From Panonychus citri (lineage: Eukaryota > Arthropoda > Arachnida > Trombidiformes > Tetranychidae): a DNA stretch of 64,000 nucleotides. The stretch is taken from positions 62,001 to 126,000 of the forward strand of contig NW_026515499.1 in assembly GCF_014898815.1 (NCBI RefSeq), in the 5' to 3' direction. Positions 23,101-33,530 of this stretch are shown one piece after another (within the stretch, counting starts at the first letter, position 1; every line of letters starts with the position of its first letter). The notes under the pieces are model-generated. The model was given only the letters and a program-made list of their open reading frames with translations. It did not search any database and was not told the origin of the DNA. Position numbers and translations under genes: made by a program.

Positions 23101-26100
23101 AAGTGAAAATTAAATCCAGTGTATAATTTAACCTTGATTAAGGTTGAAACTTTTACATTCAGGTTTCTAATTGTTGATTAACAATCATAATAATCATTTG
23201 TTGATTGTTGATTAGTCTGATTTATTAAATTGACCTTGCCTAAAATGTATATAAATATATCAACAATTAAAGTGTATTAAGTAAGCAAATTAAGCTTTAT
23301 AACAGGTTTAAATATCTAAATAGTTACAATTAAACTTCCGACTGATTTAACTAAACAACAACAATTAATCAAACAAGGCCACAAATCATCAGCTGATTTC
23401 GTTTTTTTTTCTCGATTTTAATTGTTGATTAGTTTAAACCTATAAATGACAATCAATTTAATTCAATTGAATTTAATTTACAATCAAAGTCTCTCTCTCT
23501 CTCTCTCTGAAATATCATGGGTTAATTTGATTTCAAGTTAATTAAATTAAACTAATAATTAAATAGGTAAATGTCAAGGTTGCCATTGGTTGTGATTAAA
23601 TTGTGATTTAATTTGGTTATTATTTGATTGGCAATAATTTCAGGGTTTTTTTTTGCCACTCAATTTACTAATCCAATGATTAAGATTAGTGAAAAATTTG
23701 CAACAATTTAAATTGTAATCACTATCAAAGTGGATACTAAATTATTAGCCTTCATCATTTGCATTTTTTTAACAATTAAACAAAAAAAAACTAAATCAAA
23801 GTTTTCTCGTTGCAAGATCAACAGTTAATCCAGTTATACACTTTAATTGCAATTAAGGTAATCAAATCTAATTGTAAATTCAAAGAGGAAATTTTTTCAA
23901 TGAGAAACAATTTCTGCTTCTGCTTCTCTAACAATTAACTAATTGTTGAGCCTTGAGCATTATTACAATGGTGGTGGAAAAACAAATTTCAAAGGTAAAC
24001 ACAATTAAAGGAATCAAATTAATTGTCAATTTTTAATAACAATTAGTTTTTACTAAATTATGTTATAATTGTATTAACAGTTTGAGAGTAATTAAAATTA
24101 TCAGAATCAACTGATTGTATTTGACTTTTTGTTTTAATTGATTGATTCATAAATATTATGGTTAATTGTTGGTTGATTGTTGTTGGCCCAACTCATCACA
24201 ATCAGCTAAATTTAGTTAGGTGATTTGAGGTCTACTAAATTGTGACTTTCTCACAATTAATAGTTTTTTTTTATTTTGGTTAATCAAGTTTACCAAGGTT
24301 ATGTGATCCCACGTAAAACTAAATTGTTAACAATTTACTTTAATCATTAATATACAATTGTAATTACAATTTACAAGCAAACGTAACAATTAGCAAACAC
24401 ACACACTCACAAAATGTAATTTAAGTATCATCATCTAACAATTAACAGCAATTTAAGTCTTTAAATACAGAAGGAAGTCAAAATCGTAATCAATTATTAC
24501 GATAGTTTGTTAAATTGTTGTTGATTAACTAAATTATTACAATTGTAAGTTTATATCCACTTTGAAAATTTGGTAAATGTAAACATTTAGCTGGAGTTAA
24601 TTGTTAATCAATCTAAATTTGATTGATTAAATTTGGGAAAAGATTAACCAATTGGATTAGTTTTAATTGTTTCTCTTGAAAAAATTGATTAATTCAATTT
24701 TAATTCTATTAATTGTTGTTAAAAGTTTCATCTTTCAATGAAATATTATTGGTCTAAATTGTGATCAGAATCAAATTACTTTAATAATAAGTAATCAGTT
24801 AATTCAGTTCAAAGCCTAATTTTAAACCACAAAGTGCAAACCAATTAGTCAATTTGATTATTGAAATTCAACAATAAAGTGATTTACTAATTGTAATCAG
24901 TTTTTTTCTGGTTAAAAAAATTTTACATTAATCGTCTTAAATTGTTAGCAATTTACCTTTGCAATTAACTGATTATTTCAAAGTAAAATTAATGAGATAA
25001 TGGTTAATATTGAGTTTGATTGCAACAATTTAACTTTGATTAACAGGTTCAGATATTGATTACTAGTCAACTTGTTTACAATTAATATACATTTTAATTG
25101 TTGGTTATTCAATCAATCAATTTAATTATCAGATAAAATCCTTACCAATCAAACTAATTATTGATCATAATAATAATTTATGAATAATTTTGATTACAAT
25201 TTAAATTAATGACAGGAACTATTTAAGGTATTGAGTTTCCTTTTATGTTAATCAGGAATTAAGATTAACTGGATTTAATAAATTTGCTATTTAGATTGGA
25301 AATTAATGATTAGGTCAAAAAGAAATCACAACAATCAAAAAGTAAATCAACTGTCAATAAGTTGAATATTTAATTGATTAGATTATCAATAAGAGAATTC
25401 ATATTGAATCAGTTGATTGTAACAATTAGGTAAACAGAATATCAAATCATCTTGTTGATCATTAAGAAGCAAAAAGAACGGAAATTAATTGTTCAATTGA
25501 ATTTGTAATGGGAAAATTGTGATTAGTTAACAGCAACAATTTAGCTCAACAGATATTATTTAGCTTATGGCAATTTAAGTTTAACCACACGATAATCAAC
25601 TAATTGCTGTTAATCCTTTTTGTTTCCTAACAGAACAATTTAAAAACAACAATAACAAAATTAAATCTCACAAAAATATCGTGTAATTGTTAAAATTAAA
25701 TTACTTAATTGTTGAAAACTGATAATCATACAGTTTGAATGTCAAGATCAACTGGTTTCTCATAGTGAATGGGGTTAATACAATATAATAATAATAATAA
25801 TGATAATAATGATAATCAACAATCCAAGTAAAGGACAATTTAAGTTTTTAAATTGTTCACAACAATTAAAACAATAAACTGGAAACAAAAAGCATCAATG
25901 GACATCACAATTTAATGTCCAAGTCTAATTGTAAGTGTAAAGAAGATGAGGAAAGTGATAATTTGAATTTTTCTTTCTCAAATTCGAGGGACAAAAACTT
26001 ACATGGGATAATCGGGAATATCCTTGCAAACGGTTCCACCAGAATCAGGGCATTCTGGGTGATCAGGGAGATATTTTTTCTGAGAAACTGGAGCCATTGG

Positions 26101-26304
26101 AACCTTATAATCAGCGTAATAGTAACTACTTTGGGATAAACTGCTTCGCCAGAGTCCAGGTTGAATTGACGAGTGGACATTGGAAGGTGATTGATAATAA
26201 GCGGAACAATTTGTTACAATTAAGTTGATACTGATTAGGAAAACAATTAGATGTGAACAATTTGTTAATGGTGAAAGTTTCATGGTGAATATCTGATTGT
26301 TCAT
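20155..26304 (-). CDS. Spätzle-family secreted cystine-knot cytokine (Toll ligand)
   Basis: Exons 26304-26003, 22616-21840 and 20338-20155 join in frame (AT|T and CA|A) to about 420 residues. There is a signal peptide (SHLIVFLISINLIVTNCSA). A Cys-containing pro-region follows, with CPDSGGTVCKDIPDYP running into IEHIYSVIKSARAN, as in Spätzle 3/5-type pro-domains. A His/Gln- and Ser-rich linker comes next. Two dibasic sites (YRRKRRS and RVKRQS) precede the cystine-knot domain. That domain has CRTRTMYITPRAAL, KVDVC, PC, SRCKQKF and the diagnostic ending PSCCVC, seven Cys in all. The family is cleaved to an active dimer that binds Toll-type receptors in immunity or neurotrophic signalling; which subtype this is cannot be set. 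Either of the Mets at 26304 and 26283 could start it. Introns are 3.4 and 1.5 kb. Confidence 0.93.
20339..21839. other. Spätzle intron 2, no gene seen
   Basis: AT-rich sequence full of ACAATTAA/TTAATTGT words; no exon is recognised on either strand. Confidence 0.6.
22617..26002. other. Spätzle intron 1, no gene seen
   Basis: This 3.4-kb AT-rich intron is dense in ACAATTAA, TTAATTGT and TTGATTAA words. It has a CT run near 23490-23509. No coding exon or RNA gene is recognised. Confidence 0.6.
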
Positions 26305-28100
26305 TTAGGAGTAAATGAAATATTATTATTTATAAAATCGGATAATCTTGTCGAGTTGAGATTAACTAATACGATTAATAAGTAAAAGGTAAATACACTA
26401 AATGGATACAAGAGTAAAGATGAGGATGAGGATGGTGAGAGTGATGAAAATGATGAGGATGATGAGGATGTGGTGGTGGTGATGGTGGAGATGATGTTGT
26501 GGTTTTTTTTTCTCTCGGTGTATTAACTGAAAACTTTCATTTTCCACCAGTTTCCAACACCTAAACACTTTAACCAGTCCGAATGAAAGATCACTTTCTT
26601 TTCTTTCGACAAGTCTGTCTAAACTTTTTCTTTCTATCTTCCTCCTCCTCTTTTCTCTCTCTCTCATCATCCTCATCATCATCAACTTTCTCTCTCTCTC
26701 TTTCTTCATCAGACTCTCACTTTCTCCCATCTCTTTCTCTATTTTCATTCAGTTCTAAATTTCTTGATTTCTCTTTCAATCCGATTCATTTTCTTTGAAA
26801 TTTTTTCTTTCCAGTAGCAATTAATATCATCTGATTGTGATGATGATGATGATGATAATGATGATGATAATCTCTCTCTCTCTCTCTCTCTCACTTATTC
26901 TCCTTTGTTGAGAAAAAGAAAGACAAAGATGATAATGATGATGATGGAGCTTGGAAACTGCAACTCGTTGAGCAAGATTTTTGCTCTCTTTTACAACAAT
27001 TAAGAATATGAATTAATAATTTAACCTTCATCACTTTTAATTTAGAGTCTAAATCAACAATCAAGTTTAATCTCTTTTTCTATGGCTTTACGTTATCTAC
27101 TCTCTAATTTATTTTATCTTCTTAACTAATCATAATTACTCCACCTTAATCAACTATTAAGGTTACGTTGATTTGGTTTTATTAATCAATCAATCGACGA
27201 TTGTGATGAAATATTAATATAACCTAATGAATTAAAATGAAAAAATTAACCACCAATCAATTGATCATTTATCCTCACCTTCAATTTTATCAATCAATGA
27301 TTTGTATTATTAGATGATTTCTGAAGGTAATTTGGTATTAATTGAATCTTCAATTAGGTGGATAAATTGTTATTAATAAGTAAATTAGAGTAGATTGATT
27401 ATTAGTATTAATATTTTACTAATCGAAAGTAAGAAAAAAAAATGATTATTCAATATTTTCCTTTATAATTACAGTTATGTATGATCTGGGTCAATGTCGA
27501 GTCCAGTTAATTAACAATTAACTGAGACCCTAAGCATGTGATGGAAAATCAATCAACGTTGAAAAGAAGAGAAAAAAAAATTATTTTCTTTATTCTTATT
27601 CGTTTCCAAAACTTCAGAGACAGAAAGAAATATCTTCAGGTTGATTTAATTGTAATTTCTATTAATTGTTCGGGCAAAAACAAAATTCATTCTCAACAAT
27701 TTATTGTTCTTCTATTTAGTTTGATTAATTTTATCGAAATTATTTTTTCATTTTCACCCCGAAAGATAAAGTGTGGCATTTAGCCAATTGAGCTAAATTC
27801 TGCTTTATCTTTCCACTTGTGACTTTTTAAAATCCAAAAGTTTCCTAATTAAATTTAGTTGAATTTCAATAATTGAACTTCAATTGAAGAGAAGCGAATT
27901 TCTGATTGAAAGATAAGTGTGACTTTTAGAGTGTTGGTCTAAATTCTGCTCCAAATTCAACCTTGTGTTTTCTTATCTCTGCTTGTGGTTTTTTTTTTAA
28001 TTTGATTTGTTTTAATTAAAGAATTAAATTTGGTTTTTTTTCGTTCATTCTCTGTTTGACATTCGCACGTGGAAATAGTTGTTACCTTTGCTATTTAATT
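26305..28100. promoter_or_regulatory. Divergent upstream region of Spätzle and the HCCS-bHLH chimera, with microsatellites
   Basis: It contains purine/pyrimidine low-complexity DNA (26400-26500 GATGAGG-type; 26640-26740 CT-rich; CT run 26871-26893). From about 27860 it is a diverged copy of the promoter and leader upstream of HCCS (32340-32583), including CACGTG at about 28068. A strong hairpin sits at 27761-27813. Confidence 0.6.
27761..27813. other. Two-tier hairpin, related to a motif upstream of both HCCS copies
   Basis: GAAAGATAAAG (27761-27771) pairs perfectly with CTTTATCTTTC (27803-27813). Inside, ATTTAGC (27778-27784) pairs with GCTAAAT (27792-27798) around CAATTGA. Related sequence beginning GAAAGATAAGTGTGAC occurs at about 27908 and 32369. 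Confidence 0.75.
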
Positions 28101-28972
28101 ATGGGAGCACCGATTAATGTCAATGGTTCTCATGGAAATGTTGAGGTGAAACTTGGTCAACCTCCATCGGCCATGAGGTCAACTGGTGGTGTTGGATGTC
28201 TAGTTAATCATGGCAATGGACCAGCAATTCAAAGTGGTTATTTAATGTCTCAGGAAAGTGCTGGGTGTGGTGGTGGTGGTGGTGGTGGGGAGAAGATGAA
28301 TCCTGGCAATATGATGCCTATGAATGCTATTCAAGAACTTTCACCAGGACAGCCATTTCCGTTATCAGTTGGACGAGAAGGTTCAATTATACCCAAAGCT
28401 GAAGTTGGAGAGAAATGGGTTTATTCATCGGAGCAAATGCTCTGGGACACGATGACACGAAAAGGTTGGAAATGGCAAAGTGACCAAGAGAAAGGTAATT
28501 GGCTTTGTTGATTGTGTTTCTCTCAACTTTTGATGTTCCCTCTGTTTTTTTTACAGAAAAAAATCAAAACCCAATCACGATTCATAATCGAGAATGTAAA
28601 TCTCGGAAAAATGATTTTTCCAAAAAACTGGCTGATCAACGTTGGCGTCAGTCCATGAACGCAAATATTGAATCTCTGCGAAGAGTTCTATCTAAAGACT
28701 TCGTGTTTCGTGATGGAACCATAATCAAAAGGCGAGAATGCCGAAGTAGAAACGATCTGCTCGCCAAAGTTTCCGATCTCATTAGTGATCTAGAAAAGGC
28801 ATTAAATACCCAGTGTTCTGGATCATCTCCTGCTCTAAGTCCCAACGATAACTTGAATGCAATTAAGAACAAATTTAAAATTCACCAAAGAGAAAAGGAA
28901 AAAAATGAAACACCGTCGGCAAAGAGCCGAAAAAACTCAGAGAACTTTCTTCCGGTTAAATGTAAACAATAA
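28101..28972 (+). CDS. Chimeric gene: duplicated HCCS first exon fused to a Hairy/E(spl)-like bHLH exon
   Basis: Exon 1 (28101-28494) is a clear copy of the HCCS first exon: MGAPINV, VEVKLGQPPSAMRSTGG, QPFPLS, EKWVYSSEQM and KGWKWQS. It ends at the same phase-1 donor. Exon 2 (28557-28972) does not encode the heme-lyase domain. It reads KKLADQRWRQSMNANIESL, then after a loop CRSRNDLLAKVSDLISDLEK. This aligns residue by residue with the basic-helix 1 (KPLMEKRRRARIN...) and helix 2 of Hairy/Hes proteins, with the basic Glu changed to Asp. The product is about 269 residues with a Ser/Lys/Asn-rich tail. The two Cys-Pro motifs of HCCS are Cys-Leu (33-34) and Tyr-Leu (47-48) here. Promoter and leader are duplicated too, so transcription is likely. 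It could be a working fusion or a decaying duplicate; both exons stay open. Confidence 0.75.
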
Positions 28973-29215
28973 TCAATCACCATCTCAAGAATACTGATTT
29001 AACCAAAAAGAGTTTTTCCTTTATAATTACATTTTGTGATACATGTATAATTTAACTTACATTTTTTTTATATTATTTACATTTTCATCTTTATTGTTTA
29101 AAACAAAACAAAACTTCAAATCACATTCAGTGACTAAACCAGAATTCTGGTTGTATTTTCTTTTCTTTTTCAATTTAAATAATAAACTATTAATTTTTCT
29201 ATCATTTGTACACAT
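28973..29215. other. Shared 3' region of the chimera and TFB1M
   Basis: The two genes converge here within 243 bp. AT-rich, with no gene. Confidence 0.6.
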
Positions 29216-30373
29216 CTATTGTTCAATTGGATTTGATTCATTTTTGATTGTTTTCCGTTCCCATTTAGGATTAACTGAGATATTTGATTCGGAGAAAAGA
29301 TCACGTATCAATTTGGGTTCTTTTTTCCGAGTTGTATGATCGTAATCAGCTAATTCTGGTGAATCTTTGATTATCTCGTAGTAAATTTGAATCATTCGAG
29401 CAATTTCTTGATTAGAAAGCATAATCGGTGTATCATCTACCGATACTCCTGCTTCGATACAAATTTTATCAATCAATTGTCTCTCAGATGATGGGAAGAG
29501 AACATGTAACGATCTTCGAATAAATTTTCGCCTCAGATGAAATAAATTTCGAACAAATTTATCAACCACTTTAAAAGGAATCTCAGTAGGTACCAATGGA
29601 GTTCTCAATGGTAACAATCTAACTAATCCAACGTCAACTTGAGGTTTAGGAAAAAAATGAGAGCCCGGAATAAGTAATTTCCGATGGACTTTACAGTAAA
29701 GTTGAGTCATGATGGAAACTCGACTTCGTCCATATTGTAAAATATCAGCACCCAATCTTTGGGCCACTTCCCATTGGAAAGTTAAACTCAACGGAACTCG
29801 ACCATAAGCAAAGGCACCTTTTCTCAAGTGAATTTGATTCAACCATTTAATCAACAAAGGAGAGGCGATATTAAAAGGTAGATTACTGAAAAACTGTATG
29901 GACGGCGGTGAGTCCAACCAATCTCGTTTTAAACTTGGATCGAAAAAATTTTCCATATTAAAATCTCTCACATCACCAAGTAAGATTTTCATTTGTCCAG
30001 GATAAGCGGCATCGGACAACATTTCCAACATTGGTAAGAATCTGCGATCCTTTTCAATTACAAACAATTCCTTAGGCCCTTGGGAAAGTATCTCTCTGGT
30101 TATGTTACCCGGACCAGGGCCAATCTCAAGCACTGTGTCCCCTGGCTTGATGCAACTGTATTTAACCAATTTACGGATGGTCAATGGTCTCATCAGGAAA
30201 TTTTGAGACAATTGCTTCTTACCATGGATTCCATAAATGGCCAGTAGATCTCGATAACTGGGCATCGGTGGAAGACGTTGAGGAGCATATTTGATTATCT
30301 CTGTCCGATCACCAACTTTGGGAATTAAACATTTACCAATTTCAGAGGAAACACGATTTATACCTCTCATCAT
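29216..30373 (-). CDS. TFB1M: Mitochondrial 12S rRNA dimethyladenosine transferase 1
   Basis: A single-exon ORF of 385 residues. The enzyme dimethylates two adjacent adenosines in the conserved 3' hairpin of mitochondrial small-subunit rRNA. SAM-binding motif I is LEIGPGPGNITREIL (about residues 81-95), preceded by GKKQLSQNFL, as in KsgA/Dim1. The acidic loop is VIEKDRRF, then LLGDVRDF, and the catalytic motif is NLPFNIASPLL (family NLPY). GSHFFPKPQVDVGLV in the C-terminal half is typical of the family. The N-terminus has the basic, Ser-containing look of a mitochondrial presequence. The C-terminal ~40 residues are a charged tail. The length matches animal TFB1M (about 345) with a longer tail. 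Two Mets lie at the start; either can serve. Confidence 0.96.
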   Translation of the reverse strand: MMRGINRVSSEIGKCLIPKVGDRTEIIKYAPQRLPPMPSYRDLLAIYGIHGKKQLSQNFLMRPLTIRKLVKYSCIKPGDTVLEIGPGPGNITREILSQGPKELFVIEKDRRFLPMLEMLSDAAYPGQMKILLGDVRDFNMENFFDPSLKRDWLDSPPSIQFFSNLPFNIASPLLIKWLNQIHLRKGAFAYGRVPLSLTFQWEVAQRLGADILQYGRSRVSIMTQLYCKVHRKLLIPGSHFFPKPQVDVGLVRLLPLRTPLVPTEIPFKVVDKFVRNLFHLRRKFIRRSLHVLFPSSERQLIDKICIEAGVSVDDTPIMLSNQEIARMIQIYYEIIKDSPELADYDHTTRKKEPKLIRDLFSESNISVNPKWERKTIKNESNPIEQ

Positions 30374-31043
30374 GGAAGAGAATAAATTGTTAGAATAGAA
30401 TTACAATTAACTATTTCAATGAAAGGAAAACGAAACAAATTCTATTTAATTGAAACTGTTTTGATTCTTTGGAAACAAAAATAAACAAATGTGACAAAAA
30501 TATTCGGTTGCTATTGGCAACCATACAGAGAGCACCAAACACACGTGATTCATTTGGAAAATTCAATTGTTTGTTGACCGAGAATTTTTTTTTTCTTTTG
30601 AAAATTTAAAATTTACAAAAGAGCAAAAATGGTAAATAGTTAATTTTGTTTGTTATAACAGTGAAATTGATTAAGTTTTACAAATGTTTCATGTTAAAAA
30701 CGAATTATATTAAAAGGAATCTGTGGTTTACCCTTTATTTTCAAACCCTTTTGCTTTTGTTTTTTACTGTTGAAAGTTTCAAATATTTTTCCATGAAAAT
30801 GAAAAAAAAAGATTGTAGTTGAAAATGGATCATTTATATAGATTTTCTTAATCCAGTTTCATAAAATTTTCTCTTGTTACTCTTTTTTTACTTTATGCAA
30901 GTTAATTTTGACAGTTTATGTATAAGTTGTAGTAGGTGGTGGTTGTGGTGGTGTGTATGTTGTTGATGATGATGTTGTTGTTGTTTATGTTTTGCTGTTT
31001 TTTTTATATATCAAGTTTGTATATTACTTAAATTTGACCTAAT
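30374..31043. promoter_or_regulatory. TFB1M upstream region: X-box-like palindrome and E-box
   Basis: GGTTGC-TATTG-GCAACC (30506-30522) fits the RFX X-box pattern RYYNYY-N1-3-RRNRAC. CACGTG lies at 30542-30547. Further on, GTGGTGGTTGTGG- and TGATGATGTTGTTG-type repeats lie at 30930-30985. No gene is seen. Regulatory roles are inferred. Confidence 0.4.
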
Positions 31044-32156
31044 TTAAATATATTGAGCTATCCACCGGAAGCCTTCACCATATCCTTGCCTTTTTAGCAC
31101 ACTACACATGAATAGTTCAACTGGACGACCAGGTAATTCAGATCGGGAAACTTTTCCCTTACCAGTGGTTACACCATGTAGACCAAAATATGACCTAATA
31201 TTATCTTCACTAGCAGCCCCTCGAATATCAATCTTATTTCCAAGTATCAAAACAGGTACATTTGATAATTGCTCGTCAGTTAGTAAGCTATCTAATTCCG
31301 TTTTAGATTCTGGAAATCGTTCTGTGTCATGAGCATCAATGAGGAAAACAATTGCATCAACAGCAGGGAAATAATCTTTCCATACTCGGCGGGCTTGATG
31401 ATGACCACCAAGATCAAAAGTAGTAAATCTTATGTTACCAATGGCCAATTCCTCTGAGGTTGGATGAAGTGTAGGTACATGTTGAGCCATCCGATCATCT
31501 TTAAGCATATGTAATAACGTTGTTTTACCAGCATTATCCAAACCAAGGAACAACAATTTACCACTTTTCTTATAAAGGCCTGTAAAGATATTTATCAATA
31601 AGAAAAACAGCAAAAAGACACAATATAAAATGTTAATTATGATAACGTCAAGGGATAATGTTAGAAGAGGGTATAGAGAGGAAGACAGATTAAAAAACAG
31701 GTAGAAAGGACAGATAGACAGAGAATAAAGAAAGAGAAGAACAAAAAAAAGAGAGAGAGAGACAGACAAATGGGGAAAGAGGAAAAATTATGAGAGAGGT
31801 AGAGAGATGAGAGAGAAAGAAAGAGAGAGAGAGAGAGAGAGAGATAAGAGAGATAGGATGAAGAGGAAAATTGGTGAGTTAGAAAGGCTTAGAATAAATA
31901 AATATGATTCTATTAGAGAGGGAAAGAGGTGAGAGATAGAGAAAGGGGAAGAAGATTGAACAAAAATAGTAAAATTGTGATTCTGAAGGTGGATTAATAG
32001 AATATTGGAAAAGCTCTGAGGGTTTCAAGTGAAAGAGAAACAATTTCGATTCAATGATAATTTGTAATAATAAGGAAAACATTTGGAAAACGAAAAGGTT
32101 AAATGATTATTACCTAAAAAACCGAGGACACCGGTTATCCAATCCCAGAAAAACAT
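31044..32156 (-). CDS. SAR1: COPII small GTPase SAR1
   Basis: Exon 32156-32114 (MFFWDWITGVLGFL) joins 31579-31044 in phase 1 to give 192 residues, the usual SAR1 size. SAR1-GTP inserts an N-terminal amphipathic helix in the ER membrane and recruits Sec23/24 and Sec13/31. I see GLYKKSGKLLFLGLDNAGKT (P-loop), HVPTLHPTSEEL (switch 1), DLGGH (switch 2, with SAR1-typical His), NKID and CSVLKRQGY. The aromatic N-terminal helix lacks a myristoylated Gly, as expected for SAR1 rather than ARF. The intron contains a long GA-rich tract. The start lies 428 bp from the HCCS start, head to head. Confidence 0.97.
31741..31860. repeat. GA-rich polypurine tract in the SAR1 intron
   Basis: Purine-rich sequence with GAGAGA runs, the longest at about 31824-31844. 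On the transcribed (minus) strand it is a TC-rich polypyrimidine stretch. Confidence 0.85.
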
Positions 32157-32583
32157 CTGAAGTTAATTGTTTAACACCGATTGTTTAATTGTCCAGTTGT
32201 ATGGCAGGTTAAATGTACAAAAAAATCACTGAGAGAGACAAATGAAGAGAAATTAAAAAACTTCCAACTAAGCTGTTTAGCTTTTGTCATGTGATGCAAA
32301 TAGATGTCGCTAGTTGGTGGAAGTGTAAATCTCGCGGTTAATTTGAATTGAAGAGAATCGAATTTCTCATTGAAAGATAAGTGTGACTTTTAAAGTGTCC
32401 GTCTAAATGCTGCTCCGAATTCAACCTTGTGTTTGTGTTTTTTTCTTCTTCTTCTCTCTGCTTGTGTTTGGTATTTCATTAATTTGATTCGTTTTAATTA
32501 AAGAATTAAATTTGGTTTTTTTTCGTTCTTTTCTCTGTTTGACATTCACACGTGGAAATAGTTGTTACCTTTGCTATTTTATG
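32157..32583. promoter_or_regulatory. Bidirectional SAR1/HCCS promoter region
   Basis: A 427-bp head-to-head gap. TAGATGTCGCTA (32301-32312) differs by one base from the CTCF-like core at 19161. CACGTG lies at about 32551. From about 32340 onward the sequence recurs upstream of the chimeric copy (27860-28100), so the duplication took the HCCS side of this promoter. Confidence 0.6.
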
Positions 32584-33530
32584 ATGGGAGCACCGGTTAA
32601 TGTTGATGGTCCTCTTGGTAATGTTGAGGTGAAACTTGGTCAACCTCCATCGGCCATGAGGTCAACTGGTGGTGGTGGATGTCCAGTTAATCATGGTAAT
32701 GGACTAGCGATTCCAAGTGGATGTCCAATGTCTCAGGATAATGTAGGAGGTGGTGGTGTTGGTACTGGTGGTGGGGAGAAGATGAATCCTGATAATATGA
32801 TGCCTATGAATGCTAGTCAAGAACCTTCACCAGGACAACCATTTCCGTTATCGGTTGAACGAGAGGTTTCAACTATACCCAAAGCTGGAGCGGATGAGAA
32901 GTGGGTCTATCCATCGGAGCAAATGTTCTGGAATGCAATGATACGAAAAGGTTGGAAATGGCAAAGTGAACATGAGAAAGGTAAATTATATTCAACTGAA
33001 CAATCTCTCAAATTACATCATTTGGTTGTTTTTTTCTTCATCAATTAATCTTTACCTCAAATATTTTTGTTCACTTTTATCTTTTATTAGAACCACTTCA
33101 AAAAAATGATATGAGTCACATAATTAGGATCCACAATGCTAATAATGAAGCTGCTTGGCAGGAGATTTTGAAGTGGGAAAATGCTTTCCATTCTGGTGAA
33201 TGTCCGACTGGTCCGAAATTGAAACGATTTTCTGGTCGAGCAACTGATTATACACCAAGAGCCAGAATAAGATCTTGGATGGGATATGAGTTACCTTTTG
33301 ATCGTCATGATTGGGTTGTTGATCGGTGTGGTAAAGATGTTCGTTACATTATCGACTATTATGATGGTGGTCCAATTGTTCCCGAACAATTAAAGATTAA
33401 TCCCGCTTTTGCCGTTCTCGATGTTAGACCAGCACTTGATTCTGTTGGTAATGCTTGGGATCGTATGAAAGTAACATGGTGGCGATGGAGATCAACCTTT
33501 CTTAGCAAAGAATCAAAAGAAAAAGTTTAA
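32584..33530 (+). CDS. HCCS: Holocytochrome c-type synthase (cytochrome c heme lyase)
   Basis: Exon 32584-32980 joins 33091-33530 (G|AA) to give 278 residues. HCCS sits in the mitochondrial intermembrane space and attaches heme to the CXXCH of cytochrome c. Two Cys-Pro heme-regulatory-type motifs lie at the N-terminus (GCPVNHG, Cys33; GCPMSQ, Cys47). Then come QPFPLS, EKWVYPSEQMFWNAM, KGWKW and IIRIHNANNE, whose His147 corresponds to the axial heme-ligand His of human HCCS. LKRFSGRATDYTPRARIRSW, GYELPFDRHDW, RCGKDVRYIIDYYDGG and LDVRPALDS follow, and it ends WDRMKVTWWRWRS. A Gly-rich insertion lies between the CP motifs and NMMPMN. An in-frame upstream ATG exists, but MGAP... is the family-like start and is kept in the duplicate. 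Confidence 0.97.

Noticed and set aside
27538..27783. 81-codon plus-strand frame upstream of the chimera
   Set aside because: Low-complexity hydrophobic and basic sequence ending inside the hairpin element; no coding evidence.
27770..27800. tRNA-like TAGCTCAATTGG on the minus strand
   Set aside because: It resembles a D-arm, but no B box or T arm follows; it is explained by the inner hairpin stem.
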